Positions 8,997-19,083 are shown, counted from the first letter of the stretch. The stretch is DNA of 23,751 nt from Rhizopus sp. PT2906 (GCA_025529335.1 JAMYHX010000584.1:1-23751), one strand, 5' to 3'. Program-made: numbers and translations. The notes: generated by a model from the sequence alone, not told the origin.

Positions 8997-9049
8997 AATC
9001 TTTATCTCAGAAGGGAAACCGTGTTCATTACGGCGATTTTATACAACAT

Positions 9050-9397
9050 TTAATTTCTTCTATACTTAGAAGGTCGACCTCTTCCATTCCAAATTGAAAG
9101 AGAAATAGAGAGCATATTCTTGCAAGCGTTGATATCTCGTTGCCATAATGTCTTGCAAGCTTTACAAACCAGGACACTACAGCCTTTCAATCCAGACATT
9201 CTTGCAAGAGGATCGTTGTTACAAGCATTGCAAACTTTTGAAGTTTTGTATTCATCAATTGTAACAGCAATGAGATCTCCGGCTGCTTCTCTTCTTTTTA
9301 CCGCCCGCCAAAAAACGCCAGTGACACCACACCTGTTTCCCTTCAGCTTCATTGAGTCTTTGCCAAACATTCCCGCAACAAAGACAACAAGGGGTAC
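9050..9397 (-). pseudogene. Fanzor (eukaryotic TnpB-like) nuclease, C-terminal fragment
   Basis: The frame, open from about 9397 to the stop at 9050-9052, gives GMFGKDSMKLKGNRCGVTG, then IDEYKTSKVCNACNN, then SVLVCKACKTLWQRDINACK. These are the four zinc-ribbon cysteines (CxxC...CxxC) and the RuvC-III motif RDxNAxxN of OrfB/TnpB-type proteins; in eukaryotes such proteins are Fanzors, RNA-guided nucleases found in fungal transposons. The RuvC-I Asp, RuvC-II Glu and the RNA-binding N-terminus are missing: upstream the sequence switches at about 9390-9410 to a mariner transposase N-terminus. Full Fanzors are several hundred residues; about 110 remain, so no nuclease activity is expected. Calling it Fanzor rather than a bacterial TnpB rests on the fungal transposon context. 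Confidence 0.78.
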
Positions 9398-9817
9398 AAA
9401 TTAGTGTTATTAACCAAATTGCTCTGCTTTTCAAGAATATTCCAGTCTTTATCCTCCTTAAATTTTTTTAGCCTATTTTTGCGCTGTTCGCTCGTTTATA
9501 TCGCCTGATAAGCGTTCGGATTTAGCAGCATTGAATAGCTTGATTCTATTATAATACACAAACAGAAGCTTTTCCTCATTTGAATATCTATGATAAGTCT
9601 TCATCTGCTTTTTAACTATGGCTATGACATCGTCTAAATCTTCTATATCTTCCTTAGACGATAGCTGTTCATCTCCTTGCTTCTCATAGTGCTGTCTAAT
9701 ACGGATCAAAGTTTTTAAGTGGAATAGGGTGACCTCCTCATCCCAATCCTTAGCATCATTTCATTGCTCATCAACTATTCTACCTTGGCCGTCTTTGTAA
9801 TAAAAACGAATAGTCAT
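9398..9817 (-). pseudogene. Mariner-like transposase, N-terminal part (copy #2)
   Basis: Starts at ATG 9817 with MTIRFYYKDGQGRIVDEQ, then an in-frame TGA, then DAKDWDEEVTLFHLKTLIRI, matching copy #1 at 606. Further on EKLLFVYYNRIKLFNAAKSE and ERTAQK, a TAG where Trp is expected, and AKKFKEDKDWNILEKQSN align with copy #1. The frame ends near 9400 where the Fanzor fragment begins. The two N-termini are only moderately similar, so the copies belong to different subfamilies or are old. Confidence 0.75.
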
Positions 9818-9847
9818 CTTATTTAGAGAAGAAAAAAAAACGAACTT

Positions 9848-9929
9848 TGAATAGAAAAGAAACCGCCCATTGAGAAAATGAAACCGTCTATTGGAAAAAC
9901 AAAACTGCCCTTTGGTGTTGGAACGACTG
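9848..9929 (-). repeat. Mariner copy #2 terminus with ~20-bp subterminal repeats
   Basis: Three degenerate units (gaaaccgcccattgag near 9859, gaaaccgtctattgga near 9880, aaaactgccctttggt near 9901) are spaced about 20 bp apart and lead to the CAGT end at 9929. The same motif and spacing occur at mariner #1. They may be transposase binding sites, as in other Tc1/mariner elements with repeated sites; this is inference. Confidence 0.55.
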
Positions 9930-9931
9930 TA

Positions 9932-11622
9932 TATTGACATGGGCTTTTTTTTCTGTAGAATATTTTGGGCCGCTTGATGTAATAGAAAAGTGTGATATTG
10001 ACTCCATAAACAACAACCTTTTTCAAAGTGTACCAAAAGATAGTTCAATGGAGAGTAGATTAATACAACACAGCTTCATCAAGGGACATCGCTAAACTTT
10101 GTGATGTGCTTTATACAAATTGAATTCATACGTGTATAGGGCAACAAGAACAATAGACAACATATACCTCGAGCTCTTACTTCATATATTCGGTAATTGA
10201 TACTATTGGATCAAGAGTGTCTCGAGGAAAGATTTTGTAAAAGGATATGTGGTCGTTCTCAGCTTTGGAACCCAAATAGCATCGATTGGCACACAGGACA
10301 AATTATTTATTCGCCAATAAAGGTAAAAGCGGTAGCTTATGCGTATAAAAGATGATCTGGTGGATTATTCTCCTAATTAATTTTGCACCATTTGAAGCCT
10401 TGGCCTATTCCTATAGCGTTGTCACTGATAACAAAGAAAAGCAATGACAGCATCCTGATATGGTTCCTGAAAAAAAGATGTTACTAGGTTTACGCAGCTT
10501 ACTTTCCATGAGTACTGCGAAATGAAAAAAGAAACAGTTGACAACAAAAAGGGCCACTTAAATAAAGGCAAAGAAAGGGCATAAAGCAAGTAAAAGTAAT
10601 TACGTACCTGAAAGTCATGCTGTGGGCAAATAAAATATACCATAAAAGGAAAGTGAAGGGGGGGGGGGAAATGAACAATTAATGTTGAGTCTAAATAACC
10701 TAATAAGCCATAAAGAGAGCGTCTTGAACTTTCTGAACAAGATACACTTGATACTTTTGTAAAGCATACTTTACTATTCTACAAGAGCCATAAGTCATGC
10801 TGTAATACAGAGATATGTTGCAGTAACGGATCTGGAATTAAGTTTTTGCATATCCTTCCGAATCGTATAATCACAAGAGGATATGATGAAGATACACATA
10901 AGAGAATTTTGTGATAACAATAAGCCATTGATTGGAAATTGCTTTTCTCGGAACAGGTTATTAATGAATCCAATTAGTTAAAGTTAAGACTGTTAATAAT
11001 TCAAGTATGAAAGTTTCTATTATATAATAAGACGTTACGTAATGTTTCTCATTCAATGTTTTATCGGTCATCGATATGATTTATCCGGGATAGCTTCTAG
11101 CATGAAAATACATAAATAATCTCTAGAAACAGCTGATAGCACATTGCTTTCTAAACGAGTGCAATGCGATATCCTTTTTATCAACAGTTCCTATAAAGAG
11201 AGATCATATGTAGCTTCAAATAAAACCAAGAAAATCTTAAACATACACTGCACGGAGCCTTAATCAAACAGTTAAATTTCAAGGATGTACACATGATAGT
11301 TTCATTTTTATAGGATGATTTTAGATTTCAAAGCGTACCTTTATAATAAAAGGTCTATAGATGTAAGGAAAGAGTATTTTGGTAAAACATAACAAAAAAA
11401 GGGGGAAGGATTGAGGTTTTCGGCAATGTCGTAGCGTAATATGATGGTGAATAATGGGTCAAAGAAAGAAACAATGGAGGAGTTTATTATACCCGAAATG
11501 TTTAGCGCAATTCATGATTTTTCTCCATTTAGAACCGTAAAAAGGGCCAAAGAGCTCTTTTTTTTTTTAAAAAAAAAAACCACTTTCTTTTCTTTTTAAC
11601 CCTCCAAGCATATTTTTAATCA
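9932..11622. other. Long non-coding stretch upstream of the 202-aa gene
   Basis: No ORF with convincing coding character. It contains a G10 run near 10659-10668 and A/T runs near 11560-11580. On the minus strand around 10643-10390 an ATG is followed by gtacgt, ttcgcag, gtaagc and tttcag, which mimics tiny exons, but the resulting peptide is unrecognisable and the model does not close. The last ~200 bp probably hold the promoter of the downstream gene; no clear TATA box is seen. Confidence 0.45.
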
Positions 11623-12231
11623 ATGGAAACTATCGATAACAAGCCTAAAAATAAGCCATTCATGCGCACTGTCAAGTTCTGGCAAAGGTCTACTACAACT
11701 ACTAGCACTGATAATAACCAATCCGCCACGGATGATGCCATAGACCAGGGCAGCGAAGGGAAGGAAGAAGCATTGGTACCTAGGACAGATAGCAGCAACA
11801 GCAACAATAGCAATAAGAGTCGTAACAGTGTTAGTTTTACTCTGAGTTTTGGTAGAAAAAAATCATCAGACAAACATGCAAACAATGTCCCACTCGTTGA
11901 ATCGACAAAGGAAGAAGTATATAAGTTGTCAATTATTGATGACTCAGGTATCTACATGCCGCCGTCACCTACAGTTGAATGTAAAAAGGATCATTGGATT
12001 GATAATGAGGATATCATGGATTTTCATATCCCCAGTTCTGAATGCTTAACGAGCCATGTCACAGAAAAGCATGATTTTTTCACACCCTCAAGTTTTGTTG
12101 AATGCCAGCCTTACATATTCCCTATTGCTCAAATGTCAGTTAGTAGCTTGTCTTCATCTTCATCCTCAATTCAAGATGATAGATACTTAGACTTGACTTC
12201 TTCTAGTTCAATGACAACAACAGACTCGTAA
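11623..12231 (+). CDS. Ser/Thr-rich protein of unknown function, 202 aa
   Basis: Single-exon frame from ATG 11623 to TAA 12229-12231. The start follows a pyrimidine-rich leader and is the first ATG of the frame. The N-terminal third is basic then Ser/Thr/Asn-rich (two low-complexity patches of Thr/Ser and Ser/Asn). A more ordered core contains NSVSFTLSFGRKKSSDKHAN and KLSIIDDSGIYMPPSPTVE, with an SP-type motif that could be a kinase site. The C-terminus is again Ser-rich. No signal peptide, membrane segment or known domain is seen. The opposite strand is also open over 89 codons, but only because of the repeats. I do not recognise it; AT-rich tails on both sides and normal codon use favour a real gene. 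Confidence 0.6.
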   Translation: METIDNKPKNKPFMRTVKFWQRSTTTTSTDNNQSATDDAIDQGSEGKEEALVPRTDSSNSNNSNKSRNSVSFTLSFGRKKSSDKHANNVPLVESTKEEVYKLSIIDDSGIYMPPSPTVECKKDHWIDNEDIMDFHIPSSECLTSHVTEKHDFFTPSSFVECQPYIFPIAQMSVSSLSSSSSSIQDDRYLDLTSSSSMTTTDS

Positions 12232-12436
12232 CTTACTACTATTTAATATTAATTTAATAATAATAATATAATAATAAACATCAATATTATGTCATTCATG
12301 TCGTTTGTGGAAGGGACCAATGAATGCTTCGTAAAAATAAGCTTGCAGCACATGATGTAATTTTATTCATAGGAAAACGTAAGCAATGACTTAGCAAAGC
12401 ATTAAGAAAAAATTCATGCATAAATGCAACTTTGGG

Positions 12437-12443
12437 TATAAAT
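12437..12443 (+). promoter_or_regulatory. TATA box of the two-exon small gene
   Basis: tataaat lies 58 bp upstream of ATG 12501, followed by an 18-T run and an ATT repeat (12486-12500) directly before the start codon. Distance and orientation fit a core promoter with a short leader. Confidence 0.5.
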
Positions 12444-12500
12444 ACCTATTCTTTTTTTTTTTTTTTTTTAAATAAATCCCTTTTCATTATTATTATTATT

Positions 12501-12947
12501 ATGGATCGTGAACACCCTACAAACGCTGAATTGGAATCTCAATTTAATGAACGTAACAATAACTTGCGAAAGGATATTAGCAGCATCGTGAACACTGTAT
12601 GTGTATATCAACTGTGTATGTCAAGTACACAAAAATAAACTAATTATTATTAGGCTACTTCTAAAACTCAAGACCTTTTAAATGAAGTTGGTCAAACCAG
12701 TGGCCCTGGCTCAATAAATAATGCTACACAGACAACACGTCGTAGGACATTTGGTTCAGTCAGTTCAACCGATGGATCTGAATTGAGCTCTGGATTGACT
12801 AATGAACCTATGCAATTTGGTCATCAAGCCAATGCCCAACTTATGCATAGTATTACTGAAGATATCGCAGCTATGCACTCTCGTGATCCAGATAGGTTTG
12901 GAATCGTTGCCTCAAAATTTGATGAAGCCTTTGGTCAACACTTGTAA
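12501..12947 (+). CDS. Small two-exon gene of unknown function (about 129 aa)
   Basis: Exon 1 (12501-12596) encodes MDREHPTNAELESQFNERNN and ends at GTATGT. A 57-bp intron (12597-12653) has ctaatta before the ATTAG acceptor. Exon 2 (12654-12947) continues in phase with ATSKTQDLLNEVGQTSGPGS, an Arg-rich TTRRRTF, a Ser-rich stretch, and an ordered, Met/His/Ala-rich C-terminus ending in SKFDEAFGQHL and TAA. The protein is hydrophilic with no signal or membrane segment; helical stretches at both ends could be interaction surfaces. I do not recognise the family. Clean splice sites, an in-phase junction and a TATA box upstream support it as a real gene although each exon alone is short. Confidence 0.68.
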
Positions 12948-14032
12948 ATTCTTCCTTTTAAATTGTAAAATACTTCAATAAACATATTCAGTTACTAAAA
13001 TCAATATATTACGAGTTTTTTTTATTATAAAAACAAATACACATTCTATTATTTTATATTACCTAAAAGCAAATAGTTAACAATTGTAAAAGAAATAATA
13101 ATAGAAACAATTATAAAGTGAAAAAGCGTCAGCAAGTTTATTTAAATCCTGGAAACCACAAAAAGACAAGCCAATCTAAAAACAAGTCTTTAGACCGACT
13201 TATCCCCACCCTCTCGACGGTAGTAGAAAGAAATCCTCATCCCTCGAAGAACTCAAGGAATGAATCATTCAATCTACTGGTGTCAAAAAGATGTGGGCCT
13301 CACATCATAGAATGGATATAACTATTTATCATCCTCAAGAAACACTTATAATTGTTCCATCAAAATGAACCTACCATTATTTATATATACAAGCCACATT
13401 ATATTTCTTGTGAAAAGAACTAAGATATACACATTAGTATAAAGTTGCTTATTTTAATAAAATGTAAAAAAAATCATATACTCTCAGTTAAAAGCGATAA
13501 GTTCGTCTCTTCAGTAAACTTCAGAAGCAGAACTGGCAATTTGAACTTTGGATATCATCATTTGCATATGACATTTTTTTACATTCAAGAGTTATACTTA
13601 CATAAACCTCAGTGAAAGAAGACCTGATGCAAAGCGTACCATACAGTAATCAAAGTTTGACTTGTCTATATACTAAAGTAAAGATCAGAATCAATCTGAT
13701 GATATAAATGTTTAATAAAAAGAATCAGATGGTGATGCATGTAAAGAAATCCAATCTTTCATTTTTTTGAAAAGCTCTCAGAAGCGTGGATATATATCGT
13801 CATCTTCTTTTTATAATTTTTCATTTATACTTACATATTATATACAGAAAGCCAGGGTCCAATTGCTATATGGCACGTAAGCTGTGTATGCACTTTCACC
13901 TAGGACTAATAAAAATAAGGTTATTAAGAGTTTAAACAAAGTTAAAAAGAGAGCTCAGATACGAGGAATTCCATTATCGTTTTATTCCACATGGCCCTTA
14001 TTCGGGATATCATTCGATGTTTATCTTCTTCG

Positions 14033-14061
14033 CTCTCTCTCTCTCTCTCTCTTTTTTTTTT
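14033..14061. repeat. (CT)10 microsatellite followed by T run
   Basis: Ten CT dinucleotides run directly into a homopolymer of T. A matching GA-type repeat is present near 20969-20983. Simple repeats of this kind are expected in such non-coding DNA. Confidence 0.9.
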
Positions 14062-14933
14062 ATGGTAGATAATACTTACTTTGTTATAAATGTATAAAGA
14101 GAAAAAAAAAAAGGGTCTCTTAAAATCTCTATGACTCTTTATACAAAAAATAATAGAAGAAAAAATTTTTTCCTTGCTATTTTCATAGTCACAATTTTGA
14201 TTGTCCAATCAAATTTTTGCTTCATCCATCCATGTTTTACATACACATGTGTGTATAGTTCGCGTTGATATGATGTATAAAAAGAAAACGTTATCTGCCT
14301 TGATATGCATAGTATGCATAATATGAATTAGTAAAACTACTTTAATTATCTTTTTGAATAAAATGCAGGTATGACTGACAATACGTTTCAAAATAAAGAA
14401 AAGAGAAAGACAAAATGACGATGAATAGCAACATTTTAGATTATATGCAACAAAAGTAAAAAGACATGACCATATGATTGCATATATTTCCTAGATTGAC
14501 TAAGGTTGATGATATGAATGTACGTCAACCAAGCTTTTTATGAGCCTAATGTAACATATCGTACGATACAATCAATTGACGTTCTTTCCGATGAAAATGC
14601 ATCCATCACAGAGATAGACACATTGTCGTAATAGTACCTAACATGTCGAATAAAAGAATTCAATCCGGATTTTATTGCTATATATATACCTTTTGACGGA
14701 AGCAAATATTATCCGAAACAGGAGAAATGAACAAAACGTGCATCTTTATAGCAGAGAAGCATCTATTGTTGTATACAATAATGATTCCATCTGACATGGC
14801 ATAAAAAGACATCTGACGACAGACATGTTATAGTTCATCATGCCGTCAAACTGTACGCAAAGATTTATATGAATAATGAAAGTAAAGGGGGGGGGAAAAG
14901 AAGATACAAAGGAGCATGCAAGGAAGAGGATGG

Positions 14934-14940
14934 TATAAAA
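14934..14940 (+). promoter_or_regulatory. TATA box of the MFS transporter gene
   Basis: tataaaa lies 74 bp upstream of ATG 15015 and is followed by a pyrimidine-rich stretch (ctccccttttttttattg) such as often surrounds fungal transcription starts. A G9 tract lies further upstream near 14888. Confidence 0.6.
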
Positions 14941-15014
14941 GGTGCATGTCTCCCCTTTTTTTTATTGTCCATCCCCTTTCTCTCTTTTGTTTCTTATAAT
15001 ATATTAATTGAAAT

Positions 15015-17107
15015 ATGGCATTGCAAAGTTCTTTTAATATAGAGTCAACTATTAGTGACTCAACCAAGATTGAATCCAATGGATATCTCGATGATCATCA
15101 CAAAATACAATCCATGATCTCATTGAATAGCACAAGCACGATTGATGTTTGTTCAACAATGGAAAATGCAAAGTTATATGAAACTATAAATGAATTAAAT
15201 GAAAAGAAACTAGTAAAAAAGCTCGACTTACGAATAATGCCTCTGTTTTGTCTATTCTACTTTGCAGATTTCTTGGATAGAGCTAATATCGGAAATGCCG
15301 CGTAAAGAAAGATTGCTCTTTAATATAAACCCTTTTACTTATTATAAATCATATAGTATTGCAGGTTTACAGACCGATTTAAATGTAATCCAAACAGTCT
15401 CTTAAAGATAAAAGAGTAACACATTTCCCTTAGATGTCTTCAACACAACTAAGCACAGCCATATCGGCATTCTTTATAACATATGTAAGTTTAAGATCAA
15501 TAATAAAAGTATGCTCAATTAACCTTTTTTACAAGATTATCTTTGAAATACCCTCAAATATAATCCTTGAAAGAACAAATGCAGCAAAATGGTTATCATT
15601 CATCATGTTTGTTTGGGGTCTCGCAACACTAATGACAGCATTTGTTAAAAACTTTGCTGGATTGTTCATTTTGAGGCTTATTTTAGGGTATGCGCCACGA
15701 TGATTATGTTGTGAATCACTAAGCAAACCTTTAACGTTTTAGTGCAGCCGAAAGTGGGTATATTCCTGGTATCTTATTTTTACTATCCAAGGTATACAAG
15801 CCTCAGGAGTTTAGTCTACGGGTGGGCATACTCTTAACTATGGCTACACTTTCTGGTGTTGTTTCCGGGCCCTTGACTTATCTTGTCTCTTCCTGGGAAG
15901 GCAAAAACGGACTACATGGTTGGCAATACTTGTTTATCACAGAGGGAGCTCCTACAGTGTTACTTTCTATCATCTCTTACTTTTTTCTGTTTGATGATTT
16001 AAATGAAGTTGGCTGGTTAACTGAAGAACAAAAACGGTTGCAAGAAAAGAGAATAATGCAATATGTCGATGCAAATATTCATTCCAACTCTAATGCAACA
16101 CTAAAGACGTTATCAGTTGCACTGTCTGATTGGAAAACATGGGCTTTTGGCATCATCTTCTTTTTAAATTCAATTAACCTCACAAGCTTAGGAGTATTTG
16201 CACCAGTTCTCATTAGTGGTAAACTATCCTTTTTTTTTTGTTTATTTTACTTTTTATTTAATCCACAACCTCCTTAGGCTTCGGATTTGATACATCCACA
16301 ACGCAGCTCTTAACAGCACCACCTTGTGTGACAGCAACTATCGGTATTTTACTAGGTGGATACCTGGGAGGCAAATACAACTGTCGATCACCCATATTGG
16401 CCGTGGGATCTATCATTGTAGCCGCTGCCTATCTCTGCCTATACTTACTTTATGACAAATGGGGTATGAATTAGCTCAACTCACCAAAAAAAAAAACATA
16501 ATAGAAACTGATGATGCTATCTAGCCCTTTACTCTACCCTACTGGTTGTTCCTATTGGGATTGGTTTACAAGGTATGCAATGTATGTCTAGACTCTTGTT
16601 CTAAATTTACGTCATATGCATTAGCTTCTGCCTCACTTGGATGGTCAGCCCTAAATTATCCTGATTTAACGGTTAGGGCAGTGGGAGTAGCTGCAGTGAT
16701 CATGATTGGCAACATTGGTAATATCGTTGCATCCTTTTTATTCAAGTCATCCGATGCTCCTCGATATGGTAAGCCTCATGCCTATTTACATAGAATTATT
16801 TTATATAAGAATGTCTATAGCACCTGCAGTACTATTTAATCTTGTCACTGCCATCGTGTCTGGATGTTTGTCTGGCCTGACAGGGTTACTACTCTATCGT
16901 ATGAACCGTCGTCTAGATTCTGAACCGAATGATAAAGTAAGTAGCATTCAAAAGAAAAAAAGAGACAATCTAACCAATAAGCAACATAGGACTCGTTTAG
17001 GTACTTTTACTAATACTCTATGCGGTCTTTGGTTTAATAAACTTTCTGCTGCATTCATCCTAAATAAATCAATAAGCCACAGTCTTAAACCATTATTGCT
17101 TTCCTAA
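15015..17107 (+). CDS. MFS transporter, allantoate/nicotinate permease type (ACS family), 561 aa
   Basis: Nine exons join in phase from ATG to TAA: 15015-15301, 15357-15384, 15434-15484, 15536-15687, 15743-16218, 16278-16463, 16525-16572, 16625-16768, 16794-17107. Introns are 25-61 bp; the last (16769-16793) is unusually short, so that junction is least certain. After a ~70-residue Ser-rich cytosolic N-terminus, the first membrane segment leads into FADFLDRANIGNAAIAGL, the signature of the anion:cation symporter family of major facilitators (fungal Dal5/Tna1-like). Further landmarks are IIFEIPSNIILERT, SAESGYIPGI-like AAESGYIPG, and HGWQYLFITEGAPTV before the central loop; LGWSALNYPD falls in the C-terminal half. 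The tail NLTNKQHRTRLGTF resembles the usual cytosolic end of this family. It likely imports an organic acid, vitamin or ureide at the plasma membrane; substrate cannot be read from sequence. Confidence 0.88.
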
Positions 17108-17253
17108 ATTGGGGTTACTGGCCAAAAAAATTCAAAGTAAGCCCGAAAAAAAGAGACAGACAGGAGAAAGAGAGAAAGAGAAAGAGGAGTTTATTTTTTT
17201 CCAGAAAGAAAGTTTCGGTCGCCCCCTCTTCTTTTCTTTTCTTTTGAAGTTCA

Positions 17254-19083
17254 ATGTTTCAAAGAGACCAAAATAACTCGCTTTTCTTGGGCGGTGAACG
17301 TACAACTGGCCAAGATGTTCGCTCTAGCAATGGTAAGAATGATGACGCGCCTTTTCTTGCTAGATCTAATACTTTATATTATTTCAGTGCTTGCTGTTTC
17401 ATCTATTGCAAATATTGTCAAGAGTTCTTTAGGTCCTGTTGGCTTAGACAAGATGTTGGTTGATGAAATTGGTGTAAGTGTCGTAGAATCATTTAAAGAA
17501 CATTAATATTGAATATTGAATGTAGGATGTTACCATTACCAACGATGGAGCAACCATCCTTCAATTACTTGAAGTCGAACACCCTGCAGGAAAAGTATTA
17601 GTCGAGCTTGCTCAACAACAAGACCGTGAAGTAGGCGATGGCACTACGTCTGTTGTCATCATCGCTGCTGAATTGTTGAAGCGTGCCAATGAACTCGTCA
17701 AAAACAAGATTCATCCTACCACCATCATTACCGGCTATCGATTGGCATCAAAGGAAGCTTGTCGCTTTATTGCCAATGAAATGTCTACCAAAGTGGATAC
17801 TCTCGGAAAAGAATGTCTTGTGAATGCAGCAAAGACTTCCATGAGTTCCAAGATTATCGGATCGTAAGATGTGTCTTTGCCTTGTTTTTATTCTATATTT
17901 TCTAACCATTTTATATAGTGATGACGAATTCTTTGCTAATCTTGCTGTTGAAGCCATGTTGGCTGTCAAGTCCGTGAGTCCTCGAGGTGAGGCTAAATAC
18001 CCTGTCAAGGCTGTAAATATCTTGAAAGCTCATGGTAAATCCGGTCTTGAATCACAATTTGTTCGTGGATATGCCCTCAACTGTACCGTTGCTTCACAAG
18101 CCATGAAGAAATGTATCAAGAACTCCAAGATTGCTTGTTTGGACATGAACTTGCAAAAGGCTCGTATGCATCTCGGTGTGAATATTGTGGTAGATGATCC
18201 TGACAAGTTGGAGGATATTCGTAAGAGAGAAATCGAAATTACAACTGAACGTATTCAAAAGATCTTGGACACTGGTGCCAATGTCATTTTGACGACAAAG
18301 GGAATTGACGATTTATGTCTCAAGTTGTTTGTTGAATCTGGTGCTATGGCAGTTCGTCGTTGTAAGAAGGAAGACTTGAAGCGTATTGCCAAAGCCACAG
18401 GTGCTACTTTGATCTCTTCTTTGGCCAACTTGGAAGGCGAAGAAACATTCGAAGCTAGCTATCTCGGTCATGCCGAAGAGGTTGTTCAAGAACGTATCTC
18501 TGACGATGAATGTATTTTAGTAAAGGGCACAAAGATACAAAATTCTGCATCTATCATCTTACGTGGTGCTAATGACTATATGCTTGACGAAATGGAAAGA
18601 TCACTCCATGACGCCCTTTGTGTTGTTAAAAGAACTTTAGAAAGCAACAGCGTCGTGCCTGGTGGTGGTGCCGTTGAGTCAGCCTTAAGCGTATACCTCG
18701 AAAACTTTGCTATCAGCTTGGGATCTCGTGAACAACTGGCCATTGCTGAATTTGCCAATGCATTGCTTGTTATCCCAAAGACTCTTGCAGTAAATGCTGC
18801 CAAAGATTCAACTGAGTTAGTATCAAAACTTCGTGCCTATCACAATGCATCACTCAATGCTAATGCAGATGATCGTAAACGCGCTCTGAAATATTATGGT
18901 CTCGAACTCATTCATGGTGGTATCCGTGATAACCTCAAAGCCGGTGTTTTGGAACCTACAATGTCAAAAATCAAGTCTCTGAAGAGTGCAACCGAAGCCG
19001 CTATTGCCATATTAAGAATAGATGATTTCATCAAGGTTACTCCAGAACAGAAACAAAACCCTGATGATGGCCATGGTCATTAA
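17254..19083 (+). CDS. TCP1: T-complex protein 1 subunit alpha (CCT1), 555 aa
   Basis: Four exons, 17254-17332, 17388-17473, 17526-17863 and 17919-19083, join in phase to 555 residues, close to the ~556 of animal and yeast CCT-alpha. It is a subunit of the cytosolic chaperonin CCT/TRiC, which folds actin, tubulin and other proteins using ATP. Group II chaperonin motifs appear in order: SSLGPVGLDKMLVDEIGDVT, ITNDGATIL, the ATP-site GDGTTSVVIIAAELL, KTSMSSKIIG, LTTKGIDDLCLKLFVE, the apical LANLEGEETFEASYLGHAEE, DEMERSLHDALCVVK and VVPGGGAVESALSVYLE. GERTTGQDVRSSN at the N-terminus is subunit-alpha specific. The C-terminus ends in HGH rather than a Gly-rich tail. The ATG follows a GA-rich/CT-rich leader 146 bp after the transporter stop. 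Codon use is biased as expected for a well-expressed gene. Confidence 0.97.

Larger units (their letters stand above)
8188..9929 (-). mobile_element. Tc1/mariner-like element copy #2 with Fanzor-containing insertion
   Basis: On the minus strand the right end begins CAGTCGTTCC next to TA (9930-9931). At the other end a plus-strand CAGTATTATCC next to TA (8186-8187) is a candidate partner; the two ends share CAGT and a weak TCCAA match. Inside, in order, are ~20-bp subterminal repeats, a transposase N-terminus, a Fanzor C-terminal fragment, the 77-bp repeat and a transposase C-terminus. The right border is better supported than the left. Confidence 0.5.
12948..15014. other. Long non-coding stretch between the small gene and the transporter
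   Basis: AT-rich with no convincing gene on either strand. A 67-codon open frame at 13118-13321 lacks domains and looks accidental. A (CT)10 tract lies at 14033-14052, followed by a T run. The 3' end of the small gene (aataaa near 12979) lies at the left; the transporter promoter lies at the right. Confidence 0.5.

Noticed and set aside
9761..10048. 95-codon minus-strand open frame over the mariner #2 terminus
   Set aside because: Runs across the transposon end and its TA in a frame unrelated to the transposase; only its last residues coincide with the transposase start.
10198..10320. Overlapping ~40-codon open stretches on both strands with protein-like wording
   Set aside because: Neither has a start, usable splice sites or recognisable motifs; both strands cannot easily be coding, so chance is the simplest explanation.
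13118..13321. 67-codon open frame starting near a Lys-rich stretch
   Set aside because: No TATA box, domain or splice partner; composition like the surrounding DNA. Both strands are partly open here by chance.
16936..16989. Possible extra intron (gtaagt...ctaac...cataag) near the transporter C-terminus
   Set aside because: Read through, this gives NLTNKQHRTRLGTF, which resembles the usual end of this transporter family, so the segment is better kept as coding.
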